Below, one piece after another: positions 21,430-30,544 of a stretch of DNA of 64,000 nt. The notes beneath the pieces were generated by a model, which ran no database searches, was not told where the DNA came from, and saw only the letters and a list, made by a program, of their open reading frames with translations. Position 1 is the stretch's first letter, and the number at the start of each line of letters is the position of its first letter. A program made the translations under genes and the position numbers. Where the stretch lies: contig CAMDAD010000007.1 in assembly GCA_945888515.1 (NCBI GenBank), positions 1 through 64,000 of the forward strand, given 5' to 3'. This DNA comes from Akkermansia muciniphila (GTDB lineage Bacteria > Verrucomicrobiota > Verrucomicrobiia > Verrucomicrobiales > Akkermansiaceae).

Positions 21430-22233
21430 ATGAAGCCGCTCAATCTCATCGCACTTCTCTGTTTCCTCGGCGGCGCCACTTGGGCACTGACGCGCAGCGA
21501 TCGAAGCGTGCGGGAGATTCAGATGTATTACTACTCGGCATTGATGCCTTTCCTTAAAGTCGGCTCGGCTCTCGAAGAAAAAGCACGAAACTTCTCACGC
21601 GAAGTCGAGCACTCCAAAGCTCTGGAAATCGAGCTCGAACTCACTCGCGCGGAGCTAAGCAAGCTTCGCCAAGTGGAGCAACGCTTTGCTGAACTGGAAA
21701 CGGAGAACATGCGGCTTCGGGATGCCTTAGAGTTCAAAAAAAACACCCCATTCACACTCATCGCCGCACGCATCACCCGGCGGCAAACAACCAATTGGTA
21801 TAAAACGCTCGAGATCAACCGTGGCGAGGAATCCTTCATCGGAAATCAAAACCCGGTAGTGACAGCGGAGGGTCTGGTGGGGAAAATCGATCTTTCAGGA
21901 AAGGAGTTCGCTACGGTCATTCTGCTGACGGATGAAAAATGTCAGGTTTCTGCCAAGATCGAGGGTTCCGCCGAGGTTGGCATTCTCAGCGGTCGCCGTG
22001 CCGACTACGGAGATCCCCCCATGCTCGCTCTTCGTTTTCTCTCCAAAAAAGCCAATCTTAAAAAAGGCCAAAGGGTCTTTAGCAACGGCAGGGGTGGCAT
22101 CATCCCCGCCAATATCCTTCTTGGAACCATCGAATCGGTCGAAACCGGTGCTCAGGATTCCGAAGCTCTCGTCCGTCCCGCCGTGAACTTCAACGATCTT
22201 GTCACCGTATTTGTCATTCCCTCTGCGAATTAA
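21430..22233 (+). CDS. mreC: Rod shape-determining protein MreC
   Basis: A 267-aa bitopic envelope protein. It has a short N-terminal membrane segment (LNLIALLCFLGGATWAL), a coiled coil (about 50-95, KALEIELELTRAELSKLRQVEQRF) and the MreC beta domain with TTNWYKTLEINRG and NPVVTAEGLVGKI. It bridges MreB and the penicillin-binding proteins. Length and order are typical. The stop is 13 bp upstream of the likely mreD start. Confidence 0.92.
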   Translation: MKPLNLIALLCFLGGATWALTRSDRSVREIQMYYYSALMPFLKVGSALEEKARNFSREVEHSKALEIELELTRAELSKLRQVEQRFAELETENMRLRDALEFKKNTPFTLIAARITRRQTTNWYKTLEINRGEESFIGNQNPVVTAEGLVGKIDLSGKEFATVILLTDEKCQVSAKIEGSAEVGILSGRRADYGDPPMLALRFLSKKANLKKGQRVFSNGRGGIIPANILLGTIESVETGAQDSEALVRPAVNFNDLVTVFVIPSAN

Positions 22234-22246
22234 TCTTACGGTCATT

Positions 22247-22828
22247 GTGTTTCGTTACTCCATCAGCCTCTTGATCGTCATCCTGCTCGCCGTGATCGCG
22301 CAGCAGTTTCTGCCGACGTTTATCGAGCTCTACAACGCTCGTGTGTTTTTGCTATTGATCGTTTTTCTTTGTGTCGCGGTCACAGTGCCCTTGCCTGTCA
22401 TGTTTTTGTTCGCCCTCATCTGCGGCTTCCTCTGGGACGCTCAGTGCACCCTTGGCTCCCCTGCGGTGGACACCAGCATTTACCAGAATCCTGTCGCAAG
22501 CCTACGCTTCGGAACATCGATTTTACTCTTCGGTTTTGCTGGCCTACTGATGCACGGGTTTCGTCCGCTTTTCCTGCAAGGGAAATGGTATGTCTCTGCC
22601 TTGCTGACGGGAATCGTCACATTTCTTTACTGCATCGGTGAATTCGCTATCATCAATTTCGTTCGCGGATCATTCACCGTGGAGCGCGGAGTGCTGTCCC
22701 AATGCGGCTTCACCTCGTTATTCAGCATCATCGTCTCCCCTCTGGTCTTCGCTGCGCTTTTCTTTATTGCTCGACTTTTTGACCACTCTATCGTAGAGAC
22801 GAGCCGCCTAAAACGCCGTTTCAACTAA
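22247..22828 (+). CDS. mreD: Rod shape-determining protein MreD (putative)
   Basis: A polytopic membrane protein of about 193 aa with roughly five to six hydrophobic segments (for example ISLLIVILLAVIAQQFL and PLPVMFLFALICGFLWDA). Assignment relies on position between mreC and mrdA and on length and topology, as MreD sequences are poorly conserved. The track start is a TTG at 22199 overlapping mreC; GTG 22247 (MFRYSISLLIV) is preferred because it begins the first membrane segment, though no Shine-Dalgarno supports either. The stop is 15 bp before mrdA. Confidence 0.75.
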   Translation: MFRYSISLLIVILLAVIAQQFLPTFIELYNARVFLLLIVFLCVAVTVPLPVMFLFALICGFLWDAQCTLGSPAVDTSIYQNPVASLRFGTSILLFGFAGLLMHGFRPLFLQGKWYVSALLTGIVTFLYCIGEFAIINFVRGSFTVERGVLSQCGFTSLFSIIVSPLVFAALFFIARLFDHSIVETSRLKRRFN

Positions 22829-22843
22829 TCGACAACCCCACTC

Positions 22844-24997
22844 ATGGAAACCGCCTACCGCCTGCGACTCTACCTGCTCACCGCTCTGGTGCTGCTGGGA
22901 TTCGGTTCGCTATTGCACCGGCTTCATGAAGTGCAGATCGAGGACACGCAAAAATACCGCGACCGGGTTCCTTCCCCGAAAAACGTCAAGGTTCGCGAAC
23001 CCGGCGTGCGTGGAGAGATCCGCGATGCGCATGGTGTGCTACTGGCGCGTAATAGCCGCAATTACGAGGTCTCTTTCAATATCGAGGAAATCATCAATGC
23101 CTATCAACTACAGCATGATGACTCGCCCTTTGTGGAAACACTGCGCTCGGAAAATGGCATGAGCCGCGCGGGCAAAAAGAAAAATATCGCAGCCATCGTC
23201 AACGAGGTGATCATCTCTCGACTCACTCATTATGGACTGGCCAGAGACTACAGCGCCAAGGCACTGGAGGTGCATTACGCGACCCATGGTGGTTTGGTGC
23301 CGTTTTCTTATCGCACCGATCTGACCTACGAGCAGTTCGCCCGCTTTGCCGAGCTGAACCTCGAACTCCCCGGTGTTTACATCAATCTCCGCCCCCAACG
23401 ACAGTATCCTTACAAAACTCTTGCTTGCCACATTTTGGGCTATACCAAGGAATGGGAAAAAGGCGACATCCCCGAGGAGGGGCAGAAACAATTCAATCAC
23501 TACATCGGTGAGGAAAAAGGAATCGCTGGTGTGGAAATGACGATGGATCACTACCTCACCGGCAAAGAAGGCGTCAAAACAGTGCTCAAGGATGAAAAGG
23601 GCCACATCGTTAGCATGATCGATTACACAAAGCCGCAGATCGGCGCGGATGTGACACTCACCATTGACAGCCGAGTGCAATACCTCGTCGAAAACATTCT
23701 GCGCCGTGCCGGGCGTGCGGCGGCCGTCGTGATGAATGTGCAAACGGGGGAAGTAATCGCCATGGCCTCCGTGCCGAATTACGACCCTAACAATTTCATC
23801 CCGTCCATTTCCGAGAAAAAATGGCAGGAATACAAAACCAACAATATCTGCCTTCCCTTGATGAACCGTGCCATCGAGACCTTCGACCCTGGCTCGACTT
23901 TCAAGCTTCCCACCGCGATCGCGGGCGCCAAGGCCGGACTGGGCGACCGCATTTATAGCTGCAATGGCTACGTCGCCTACGGAACGCACAAAGCTGGTTG
24001 CTGGATCTGGAATCAGAGCAAAGGCATGCACGGCGCGCAGAATGTCACGAAGGCTATCCAACAATCGTGCAATCCCTACTTTTTCCGCTTGGCCAACGCG
24101 GTAGGACCACGCGCCATGGCGGAAACATTCACCATGCTCAACCTAGGCCGAGCCACTGGCATCGAACTGCCCTCGGAAAAACCCGGCACAGTGATTGGCT
24201 CGCCGTCATGGAAACTCCGCTACCCCTCCACCCCCGTGACGCCTGTAGATACCGCCTTCCTCGCCATCGGCCAAGGCGTTAGCTCAGCCTCCCCACTCCA
24301 ACTCGCCGCCGTCACCAGCTGCATCGCCAATGGCGGGAAATACTTCCAGCCACGCGTCGTGAAAAAAGTCATACGCGATAAAGAAGTATTGATCGCCGAC
24401 AAGCCGAAATTGCTGGTTGATTTGCTTCAGCAAGGCGTGAAGACCGAAGATATGGAGCGCATCCGCAAGGGAATGTGGATGGCGGTGAACCAACCTGGTG
24501 GCACCGCAGGCCGGGTGAAGATGCCGGGCATCGAAGTCGCCGCGAAAACCGGTACCGCGCAGAGCGTGGATCGTGGGAAAAAATCAAATAACTCGTGGAC
24601 GGTTTCTTTCGCTCCATTTGAGAACCCAAAGTATGCCGTCTGCGTGCTCGTGGTCGGTGGTAAATCCGGCGGTAAAGTATGCGGACCGCTGGTGCATTTG
24701 ATTTACCGAGGACTTTTCGCGCTCGACGATGGACTCAAGCTCCCCCTGCAACCGCAGGATGAAGTAGCAGGAAATACCGACTCCATTGAGGAGATCCTGC
24801 TGCCCGAAGACACTCTCGCTGCTGTAGAAGCATTAGAAATTACGGAAACGGCCGATAACGTGCAAACGGATCTGGAAACGACCCAACCCAACCAAGACAA
24901 CGAACCTAATACCACCGATATTCTACAAACCCCAACCATCACTCCCGAAATCGACTCCGCTGGCACCATCCCCCGTGCCATACCTGTCAGGGAATAA
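22844..24997 (+). CDS. mrdA: Penicillin-binding protein 2 (peptidoglycan transpeptidase)
   Basis: A class B PBP that crosslinks peptidoglycan during cell elongation. The 717-aa protein has an N-terminal membrane anchor (LYLLTALVLLGFGSLL), a pedestal domain, and a transpeptidase domain with all three motifs: GSTFK (about 350), SCN (about 408) and KTGTAQS (about 568). It ends in an extra acidic, Thr/Glu-rich tail of roughly 80 residues after the transpeptidase fold, which may be disordered. RodA, its usual glycosyltransferase partner, is not adjacent. Confidence 0.93.
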   Translation: METAYRLRLYLLTALVLLGFGSLLHRLHEVQIEDTQKYRDRVPSPKNVKVREPGVRGEIRDAHGVLLARNSRNYEVSFNIEEIINAYQLQHDDSPFVETLRSENGMSRAGKKKNIAAIVNEVIISRLTHYGLARDYSAKALEVHYATHGGLVPFSYRTDLTYEQFARFAELNLELPGVYINLRPQRQYPYKTLACHILGYTKEWEKGDIPEEGQKQFNHYIGEEKGIAGVEMTMDHYLTGKEGVKTVLKDEKGHIVSMIDYTKPQIGADVTLTIDSRVQYLVENILRRAGRAAAVVMNVQTGEVIAMASVPNYDPNNFIPSISEKKWQEYKTNNICLPLMNRAIETFDPGSTFKLPTAIAGAKAGLGDRIYSCNGYVAYGTHKAGCWIWNQSKGMHGAQNVTKAIQQSCNPYFFRLANAVGPRAMAETFTMLNLGRATGIELPSEKPGTVIGSPSWKLRYPSTPVTPVDTAFLAIGQGVSSASPLQLAAVTSCIANGGKYFQPRVVKKVIRDKEVLIADKPKLLVDLLQQGVKTEDMERIRKGMWMAVNQPGGTAGRVKMPGIEVAAKTGTAQSVDRGKKSNNSWTVSFAPFENPKYAVCVLVVGGKSGGKVCGPLVHLIYRGLFALDDGLKLPLQPQDEVAGNTDSIEEILLPEDTLAAVEALEITETADNVQTDLETTQPNQDNEPNTTDILQTPTITPEIDSAGTIPRAIPVRE

Positions 24998-25033
24998 TCT
25001 AACCATTACCAACGCAATACAGTGCCCATCGCT

Positions 25034-26614
25034 ATGATCAATAAAATCAAACGCTTCCTCGGATTCGGATCCAACAATCCGATGGAAGGTAATACCATCC
25101 TCATCAATGTGGAAAAACTGGAACGACGAGTCGCCTTGCTCGAAAACGGATTGCTCGAAGAGTATTCTGTGGAGCGCGAGGGCGATCAAAACATCGTCGG
25201 AGGGATTTTCAAAGGCCGTATCAAGAACATCGAACAAGGCCTCAAGGCCATGTTTGTTGACATCGGTCTCGATAAAAACGCCTTCCTTCACTTCTGGGAT
25301 GCGCTGCCCGCCGCCCTGGACGCTGGACTGGAAGAGATCGACCGCGGTCCGAAAAAAAATCAGAAAAAAATCACCTCAAAGGATATTCCGAGCATCTATC
25401 CGATCGGATCGGAAATTATGATCCAGGTCTCGAAAGGACCTATCGGGACGAAGGGGCCGCGCGTAACGACCAATATCTCGCTTGCTGGACGCTACCTCGT
25501 GCTCATGCCCTACACCGAGCAATTCGGCATTTCGCGCAAGATCGAGGACCCGAAGGAGCGCCAACGCCTGCGCACCATCATCCAGAAACTCGCCGTGCCA
25601 GAGGGCATGGGCATCATCATGCGCACCGCCGCCATCGGCACCCGCAAGCGCCACCTCATCCGCGACCTCGCTATGCTGCTGGAGCAGTGGCGCGAAGTAG
25701 AACGCCAACGCGATTCTCACCCCGCGCCGTTCTGCGTTTTCCAAGAACCCGGACTCGTCGAGCGCACCGCCCGCGACCTGCTCACGGATGACATCGATCA
25801 GGTAATTTGCGATTGCCCGGATACTACGGAGGCAATTCGAGATGTCGCCGGAAAAGTTTCTCGCCGCGCCAAACGTCGGATCAATTGCATCACGGGAGCC
25901 GTGCCATTGTTTGAAAGAATCGGCATCCAGAAGCAGATCGATGAAGCCTTTTCCCGCCAAGTCTGGCTCCCCTGCGGCGGCTACATCGTCATCGATGAAA
26001 CGGAAGCTCTCATTGCCATCGACGTAAACACCGGCCGCAATCGCGGCAACAAGGATCAAGACAAAATGATTCTCGAAACCAATGTCGAGGCAGCCCAAGC
26101 GGTGGCGCGCCAGCTCCGCCTGCGCAACATCGGCGGATTGGTGGTCGTGGACTTCATTGATATGCGCCATCGCAAGGATCAGATGGTGGTCTACAAAGCG
26201 ATGAAGGAACGCGTCAAAAAAGACAAAGCCAAGACCCAGGTGCTACAAATCTCCGCCATCGGCCTGATGGAAATGACGCGTCAGCGCCTCAACGAATCCT
26301 TGCGTGATTCAATGTATGAGCCGTGCCCGTATTGCACCGGCCGTGGCCGTGTCAAAACGACGATGAGCATGTCGGTGGAAGTGCAGCGCCAACTCAATAC
26401 CATCATTCAGAAAAATGCGCACCAAGGCGATCTCGTCGTGATGGTGAACACGGATGTGCTCAATCGCTTCCGCACCGAGGACTCGAAGATCCTCATGGAG
26501 CTGGAGCGCTCGCACAATGGTCGCCTCATCTTCCGCGCAGATCCGGCGATGCATCGCGAACGCTTTGCCATCATCGATGCTTCCAGCGAGAAAACGATTT
26601 TCCAAACACCGTAA
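25034..26614 (+). CDS. rng: Ribonuclease E/G family endoribonuclease
   Basis: A 526-aa single-strand-specific endoribonuclease involved in rRNA maturation and mRNA decay. An S1-like RNA-binding region (GGIFKGRIKNIEQGLKAMFVDIG) lies near the N-terminus. The catalytic Asp region is IAIDVNTGRNRG, followed by GLVVVDFIDM, and the zinc-link motif CPYCTGRG comes at the end of the catalytic core. No long C-terminal scaffold is present, so it is closer to RNase G in size. The track uses GTG 25022; ATG 25034 is equally plausible. It closes the mre operon. Confidence 0.92.
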   Translation: MINKIKRFLGFGSNNPMEGNTILINVEKLERRVALLENGLLEEYSVEREGDQNIVGGIFKGRIKNIEQGLKAMFVDIGLDKNAFLHFWDALPAALDAGLEEIDRGPKKNQKKITSKDIPSIYPIGSEIMIQVSKGPIGTKGPRVTTNISLAGRYLVLMPYTEQFGISRKIEDPKERQRLRTIIQKLAVPEGMGIIMRTAAIGTRKRHLIRDLAMLLEQWREVERQRDSHPAPFCVFQEPGLVERTARDLLTDDIDQVICDCPDTTEAIRDVAGKVSRRAKRRINCITGAVPLFERIGIQKQIDEAFSRQVWLPCGGYIVIDETEALIAIDVNTGRNRGNKDQDKMILETNVEAAQAVARQLRLRNIGGLVVVDFIDMRHRKDQMVVYKAMKERVKKDKAKTQVLQISAIGLMEMTRQRLNESLRDSMYEPCPYCTGRGRVKTTMSMSVEVQRQLNTIIQKNAHQGDLVVMVNTDVLNRFRTEDSKILMELERSHNGRLIFRADPAMHRERFAIIDASSEKTIFQTP

Positions 26615-26633
26615 GGGTCATTCTTTTTCCTAC

Positions 26634-26672
26634 AGCGCCTGCGGTCTCTTGCCGCAGGCGCTTTTCTTTTTG
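26634..26672 (+). terminator. Rho-independent terminator closing the mre operon
   Basis: A perfect 11-bp stem, AGCGCCTGCGG (26634-26644) with CCGCAGGCGCT (26652-26662), and a 7-nt loop. The T-rich tail TTTCTTTTTG follows. It lies 20 bp after the RNase E/G stop. Confidence 0.92.
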
Positions 26673-26727
26673 TTCTCGCCATGCATCGTTTTTTTGGTGG
26701 CTGATTCTTTCACTTCCTTGCATCGTC

Positions 26728-26955
26728 ATGTCCTCATCCATGCCACCATCCTTACAATCCGCTATTTTCGACAATCGTGCCCGAGGAAATGCCGGTGACT
26801 TCTTGATACAGCACCTCCACGAGGGCAGCAAGCGATCCTGTGTCTCAGCCTATTTCACCGTCCATGCCTAGGCCGCCCTGAAAGATTCTCTCGAGTCGGC
26901 TTCGCACTTGCGATTCCTCTTCAGCGAACCAACTTCCGTCTCCATTCTCGATTGA
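26728..26955 (+). pseudogene. Decayed N-terminus of a PLD-containing SNF2-type helicase
   Basis: From ATG 26728 the frame reads FDNRARGNAGDFLIQHL, then SKRSCVSAYFTVHA, a TAG at 26869-26871, then AALKDSLESASHLRFLFSEP and a TGA at 26953-26955. This matches the start of a family of helicases with an N-terminal phospholipase D-like domain (remembered pattern: DN..VGDFL..H...G..LS.VSAYFT.YAYEAL...L....HLRFLFGEP). The TAG falls where the family usually has Tyr. Nothing of the helicase body remains downstream, so this is a truncated fossil. The family call is from memory. Confidence 0.6.
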
Positions 26956-27125
26956 GCCGGTCCCCGAAAATCGGGCCAGTGGTTAAGTTATGATTGAGGT
27001 GTGGGAGAGCGGTCTATAAACCAGAGGAAACACACGAAGGACGCAGACAGGAATGTCTGCGCTACTCTCCTCGCCCTCATCAAACAGTAGGGCATAGTTT
27101 AAGGACGAAGGATGAATGCAGAAGA

Positions 27126-27280
27126 ATGAAAAATCCGAACATGAGCCAAGAAATCACGCCATTTGAAGAAATCCGTCGCACCAGTCCAGCGGGCAACGAA
27201 TCCTAGTCCACCGAGACTTCGCCAAATTGCTAGGCTGCGTGAACTACCGCCACTTTCAGGAGGTCATCGAGAAGGCGGAT
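27126..27280 (+). pseudogene. Frameshifted remnant of a DinD-like DNA-damage-inducible gene
   Basis: From ATG 27126 the frame reads MSQEITPFEEIRRTSPAGNE and stops at 27204-27206. A shifted frame resumes immediately with HRDFAKLLGCVNYRHFQEVI to about 27280. Joined, these match the beginning of DinD/BRO-like proteins (ITPFE.IR.....G.E.W.AR..A..LGY..YR.F..VI). The reading-frame break and loss of the C-terminal part indicate a pseudogene. The remainder up to the next ORF shows no homology-like sequence. Confidence 0.55.
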
Positions 27281-27395
27281 CCTTCCAAGGCAATCGCCGA
27301 GCATGACCAGACATGCTTCTCCAAGGAACGATTCCCAGAAAATTCTCCTGCGACGGGAATTTTGTTTGGGCAAACACCTGCGATTTGCGCTACAA

Positions 27396-28532
27396 ATGGG
27401 CATGGACGATTATGATCATAAAGCCCAAGAATTGAGTGATGCGAATGAACCGATTTTCATCGAGTTTGCGGCGTATCTGCGGGATCAGAAAAAACGAACG
27501 CAAAAGGACAGTGAGGAGCTCGCGAATGCCATGCGTTTCTATGCAAACGAGTATGTGATCCACTACCAAATGAAGCCTTTGTTGCAGGGCTTGGAGTATT
27601 TTGAATCGTTTGTGACCGACTGGTTTCTGCGGAAATGTATGTGGTCCAGTGCAGAGACAGCGAAGCTGAACGGACAAGCCTATTTTCTTTTGTTAGAGTT
27701 TCTGGATTCCAAGGGACATGTGCTTACCGCCCAGGTTATGGAGTTACGAGAAAATCTCGACTCGATCATCGAACTGGCCGTGGACCGGGCGAATGCCTAC
27801 AATAATCCCAAGATCGATGTGGAGGAGCTTTTTGATGAATATGGCTGCTGGAATGAGGCATTGATCCTGAAACTGAAAGAGCACAAAACCAAGCAACCGC
27901 TCAAAGCGCCGCAAAAGCCACCCGACATCATCGGTGCTGCGGGCGCACCGCATCTGGATGTGCATGTCATCGTCAGCGCCAAGGCGGCGAAATTTCTGAA
28001 ACTCAAGCCGCCCCAGTTAGTGAAATTGAGCGAATGGAATCGCGATTGGAAAGACCCTTCGATTCACTGGTTCAGCAAGTGGCGATGTGAGGAATGTTTT
28101 AGTATGCAAGGAACCAAAGCGCGCATCTTTATCGTGACGAACGAAGCAAGCCGCTATTCCTTTTTGCTAAAGTTGAACCCCGGAGATTGGATAGATCTGC
28201 AATCGACGTTGTTGTCGAGAATGTTGCATTTGCTTATGGAGCGTCAATACGAAACGCCGGATCAATGTAGCATGCAGGTCCATTTTCTCTCTGGGGCGGT
28301 CGCCAGTCTCACGACAACACAGAACCATCTGAATTACTACCTTGATGCGATCATGGATCGTGAAACGCTGCCTTACCTCGATGACTATGAAAAGCCTCTC
28401 AATCATTACCTCACCACCATTGAGGGAGAATACCGTTATCCAGAAGAGGAAATGGCGCGACTGCTCAAGGAGAATCACCCATTGGTAGTTCCTCCGGAAG
28501 CCCCCGCGAATGTGATTCCGCTGTGGAATTAG
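27396..28532 (+). CDS. Unrecognised protein with acidic N-terminal half
   Basis: A 378-aa soluble protein with no signal peptide or membrane segment. The N-terminal half is helical and acidic. A linker (KTKQPLKAPQKPPDIIGAAG) leads to a C-terminal half with LDVHVIVSAKAAKFLKL and RIFIVTNEASRYSFLLKL, which loosely recalls DUF6933-like proteins found in pairs with plasmid-type genes. I do not assign a function. ATG 27396 (or 27402) is chosen over the track start at 27303, which lies in degenerate sequence. It sits directly after two gene fossils, suggesting an acquired region. Confidence 0.6.
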   Translation: MGMDDYDHKAQELSDANEPIFIEFAAYLRDQKKRTQKDSEELANAMRFYANEYVIHYQMKPLLQGLEYFESFVTDWFLRKCMWSSAETAKLNGQAYFLLLEFLDSKGHVLTAQVMELRENLDSIIELAVDRANAYNNPKIDVEELFDEYGCWNEALILKLKEHKTKQPLKAPQKPPDIIGAAGAPHLDVHVIVSAKAAKFLKLKPPQLVKLSEWNRDWKDPSIHWFSKWRCEECFSMQGTKARIFIVTNEASRYSFLLKLNPGDWIDLQSTLLSRMLHLLMERQYETPDQCSMQVHFLSGAVASLTTTQNHLNYYLDAIMDRETLPYLDDYEKPLNHYLTTIEGEYRYPEEEMARLLKENHPLVVPPEAPANVIPLWN

Positions 28533-28581
28533 GTTCATTCATGAGCCGCCCTCTGGCACGCAGACGAACTTCGATTTCACC

Positions 28582-29829
28582 TCATCCATCACCGAGTTCC
28601 CTCTGTGATGACGGAAGTTTTTCATGAAACGCACGCGCGAACCAGATCAGACAGAGAATCGTGAACACCGCTAGCACTGTCCAGTAGAGCCCCCAGTTTC
28701 CACTGTGCTCCACCGTGCAGGCGTAAAGCCATTTCAGGCCGAGAGTGCCCATCAGAGTGCCGATGCCGTTGGTCATCAAACCCAATAATCCCTGCATCTG
28801 TCCGCGCATACCGGGCTCCACTCTTCGATCCAAAAAAATCTGCCCGGTGATGAAAAATAAGGTGTAACAAACACCGTGAATCGCGATGCCGGGCCACATG
28901 CAGGGGAGTTGTTGCTGATAGCCCGCGTAAGCAAAAATCACAAACCGCAGCACACAACACCCCAGCCCTACCAGCAGCAAACTCTTGAGCCGGTATCGCA
29001 GCATCAACCAGCCCGTCACCGCCATCGCGGCCACCTCACTCCACTGGCCGAAACTCATGGTAAACGTCGAGCGCACATCGCCGAGATCGCGCAACTGCTC
29101 GGGAGTGTGCATGTAGAACGAAGCGATTGGCATGGATAACACTGCGGACCCGATCAATAGCACGCGCAGGTCCTTTTCCCGCATGAGACGAAAGGCATCG
29201 AAGCCTAACAAACTCCGCCAGTTCCCCACCTCCCCACGCGGCGGCGTGTGCGGGCAAAGAAACACCAGCGCCGCTAGGATCAATCGGCACACCGCCCCCG
29301 CATAGCCCGCCAGTGGCGAGGCATCCGCGTGCAGCACCAGACTGGAAAACCAGCCGCCGAGAATCCAGCCCAGCGTGCACCACAAGCGCACCTGGGGAAA
29401 TTGCTGCTCAGGCCGCGGTAGGTGCGTCATTGCCACGGTGATCACCAGATTCCACAAAGGCGCGGCGATGACCGAGGTGACAAAAAACATGCCCAGAAAA
29501 AACCAGGGCGACCCCTCCGCACGCAGTCCGTAAAACGCCACCGTCATCGTCAGCGTGCTCGCCACACAAATCCAGCCCGCGAGTTGCTGCGCCGCTACTT
29601 TCTGGTCCGCTAGCGCACCACTGAACAAAGGCGATAGCAGCGATGCCATCGGCATGATCAGAAAGGTCCAAGCCACCCATTCCGAGCCCCACCCCGTCGC
29701 GCGGATCGCATTCGTCAAGCCCGGCAACCACATGCCTGGACCCATGCCCAGCATGAAAAACATCGTACACAAACGCAACATCACCGGGCTCACCCGCGAT
29801 CCATTGTTTGCCAGCACTTCATCGCTCAC
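28582..29829 (-). CDS. MFS transporter, nucleoside:H+ symporter-like
   Basis: A 415-aa integral membrane protein with about 12 predicted hydrophobic segments (for example LRLCTMFFMLGMGPGMWLPG and GIAIHGVCYTLFFITGQIF). The pattern resembles the NupG/XapB nucleoside:proton symporter branch of the major facilitator superfamily, which is commonly expanded in Verrucomicrobia and Planctomycetes and may take other substrates such as sugars. The start is GTG 29829 according to the track. It is convergent with the unrecognised gene at 27.4 kb, with 49 bp between stops and no clear terminator hairpin. Confidence 0.8.
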   Translation of the reverse strand: MSDEVLANNGSRVSPVMLRLCTMFFMLGMGPGMWLPGLTNAIRATGWGSEWVAWTFLIMPMASLLSPLFSGALADQKVAAQQLAGWICVASTLTMTVAFYGLRAEGSPWFFLGMFFVTSVIAAPLWNLVITVAMTHLPRPEQQFPQVRLWCTLGWILGGWFSSLVLHADASPLAGYAGAVCRLILAALVFLCPHTPPRGEVGNWRSLLGFDAFRLMREKDLRVLLIGSAVLSMPIASFYMHTPEQLRDLGDVRSTFTMSFGQWSEVAAMAVTGWLMLRYRLKSLLLVGLGCCVLRFVIFAYAGYQQQLPCMWPGIAIHGVCYTLFFITGQIFLDRRVEPGMRGQMQGLLGLMTNGIGTLMGTLGLKWLYACTVEHSGNWGLYWTVLAVFTILCLIWFARAFHEKLPSSQRELGDG

Positions 29830-29902
29830 GCGCGATGCTTGTGACTCATTTCCCCACGTTTGCCAATCGCATTCGATGGACTCTTGCGATTTCCTCCCGC
29901 GA

Positions 29903-30460
29903 TCACGCGGATTTTTTGAAGACGCGGATCACTTCCTCGCGGGTCACGGGAAGATGGTCTGGCAAGAGCAGAGAAATCACATGCACCAGCGGGTAGGCTA
30001 GCATTGATGCCAGCACGCCAGAGCTCAGCATGCCCAGCACGAAGTTCGACGCATTGCAGCTGATGTCCGTGTAGGGAAAGGTGCCACTGAAATCGAGAAA
30101 TCCCGGCATGGGCACATGCATGGATTGGCGCATGAAGCCGCCGAGGCTTTCCTGCATGAGCGCCAGAGGAACATTGGTCACGGGATTGGAAATCCACACC
30201 GCCAGCATCGCAAACGGCACATTTACCCGTGAGCGAATCGCGAAAAACGCCGCGATAAAACTCTGAAACGGCATAGGTAGCATCATCGAAAAAAACAATC
30301 CAATCGCCAATCCATGCGAGACCGTGGTGCGACACGGTTTCCATAAGCGTCGATTGGTCAGACGGTGGGTGAGATTCGCAAAAAAGCGATTTTTCCGCAT
30401 CCGCGGATGCCGCAATTGCCGATAGAAGCGGCGCACAAATTTCAGGTAATGTCGCTGCAT
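29903..30460 (-). CDS. DUF2062 membrane protein
   Basis: A 185-aa protein with a basic N-terminus and the DUF2062 membrane domain. That domain includes HGLAIGLFFSMMLPMPFQSFIAAFFA and VWISNPVTNVPL, with the characteristic NP motif. Function is unknown. The track start is a TTG at 30472; ATG 30460 (MQRHYLKF) is preferred. It is divergent from uppP, with an 84-bp shared intergenic region. Confidence 0.8.
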   Translation of the reverse strand: MQRHYLKFVRRFYRQLRHPRMRKNRFFANLTHRLTNRRLWKPCRTTVSHGLAIGLFFSMMLPMPFQSFIAAFFAIRSRVNVPFAMLAVWISNPVTNVPLALMQESLGGFMRQSMHVPMPGFLDFSGTFPYTDISCNASNFVLGMLSSGVLASMLAYPLVHVISLLLPDHLPVTREEVIRVFKKSA

Positions 30461-30544
30461 GGGCTGGGGCAACTTGCACTTGGGTCACGAAATAGGCAAG
30501 TGGATTTCCTTGATGTTTTTGTGACGATAGGAAAGCATCGCCGC

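Noticed and set aside
23108-24064. A 318-aa minus-strand ORF opposite the PBP2 gene
   Set aside because: The plus frame contains all transpeptidase motifs and lies in a conserved operon.
30461-30544. CACTTG and CAAGTG arms between DUF2062 and uppP as an operator
   Set aside because: Six-base arms with a wide spacer are expected by chance, and no regulator is linked.
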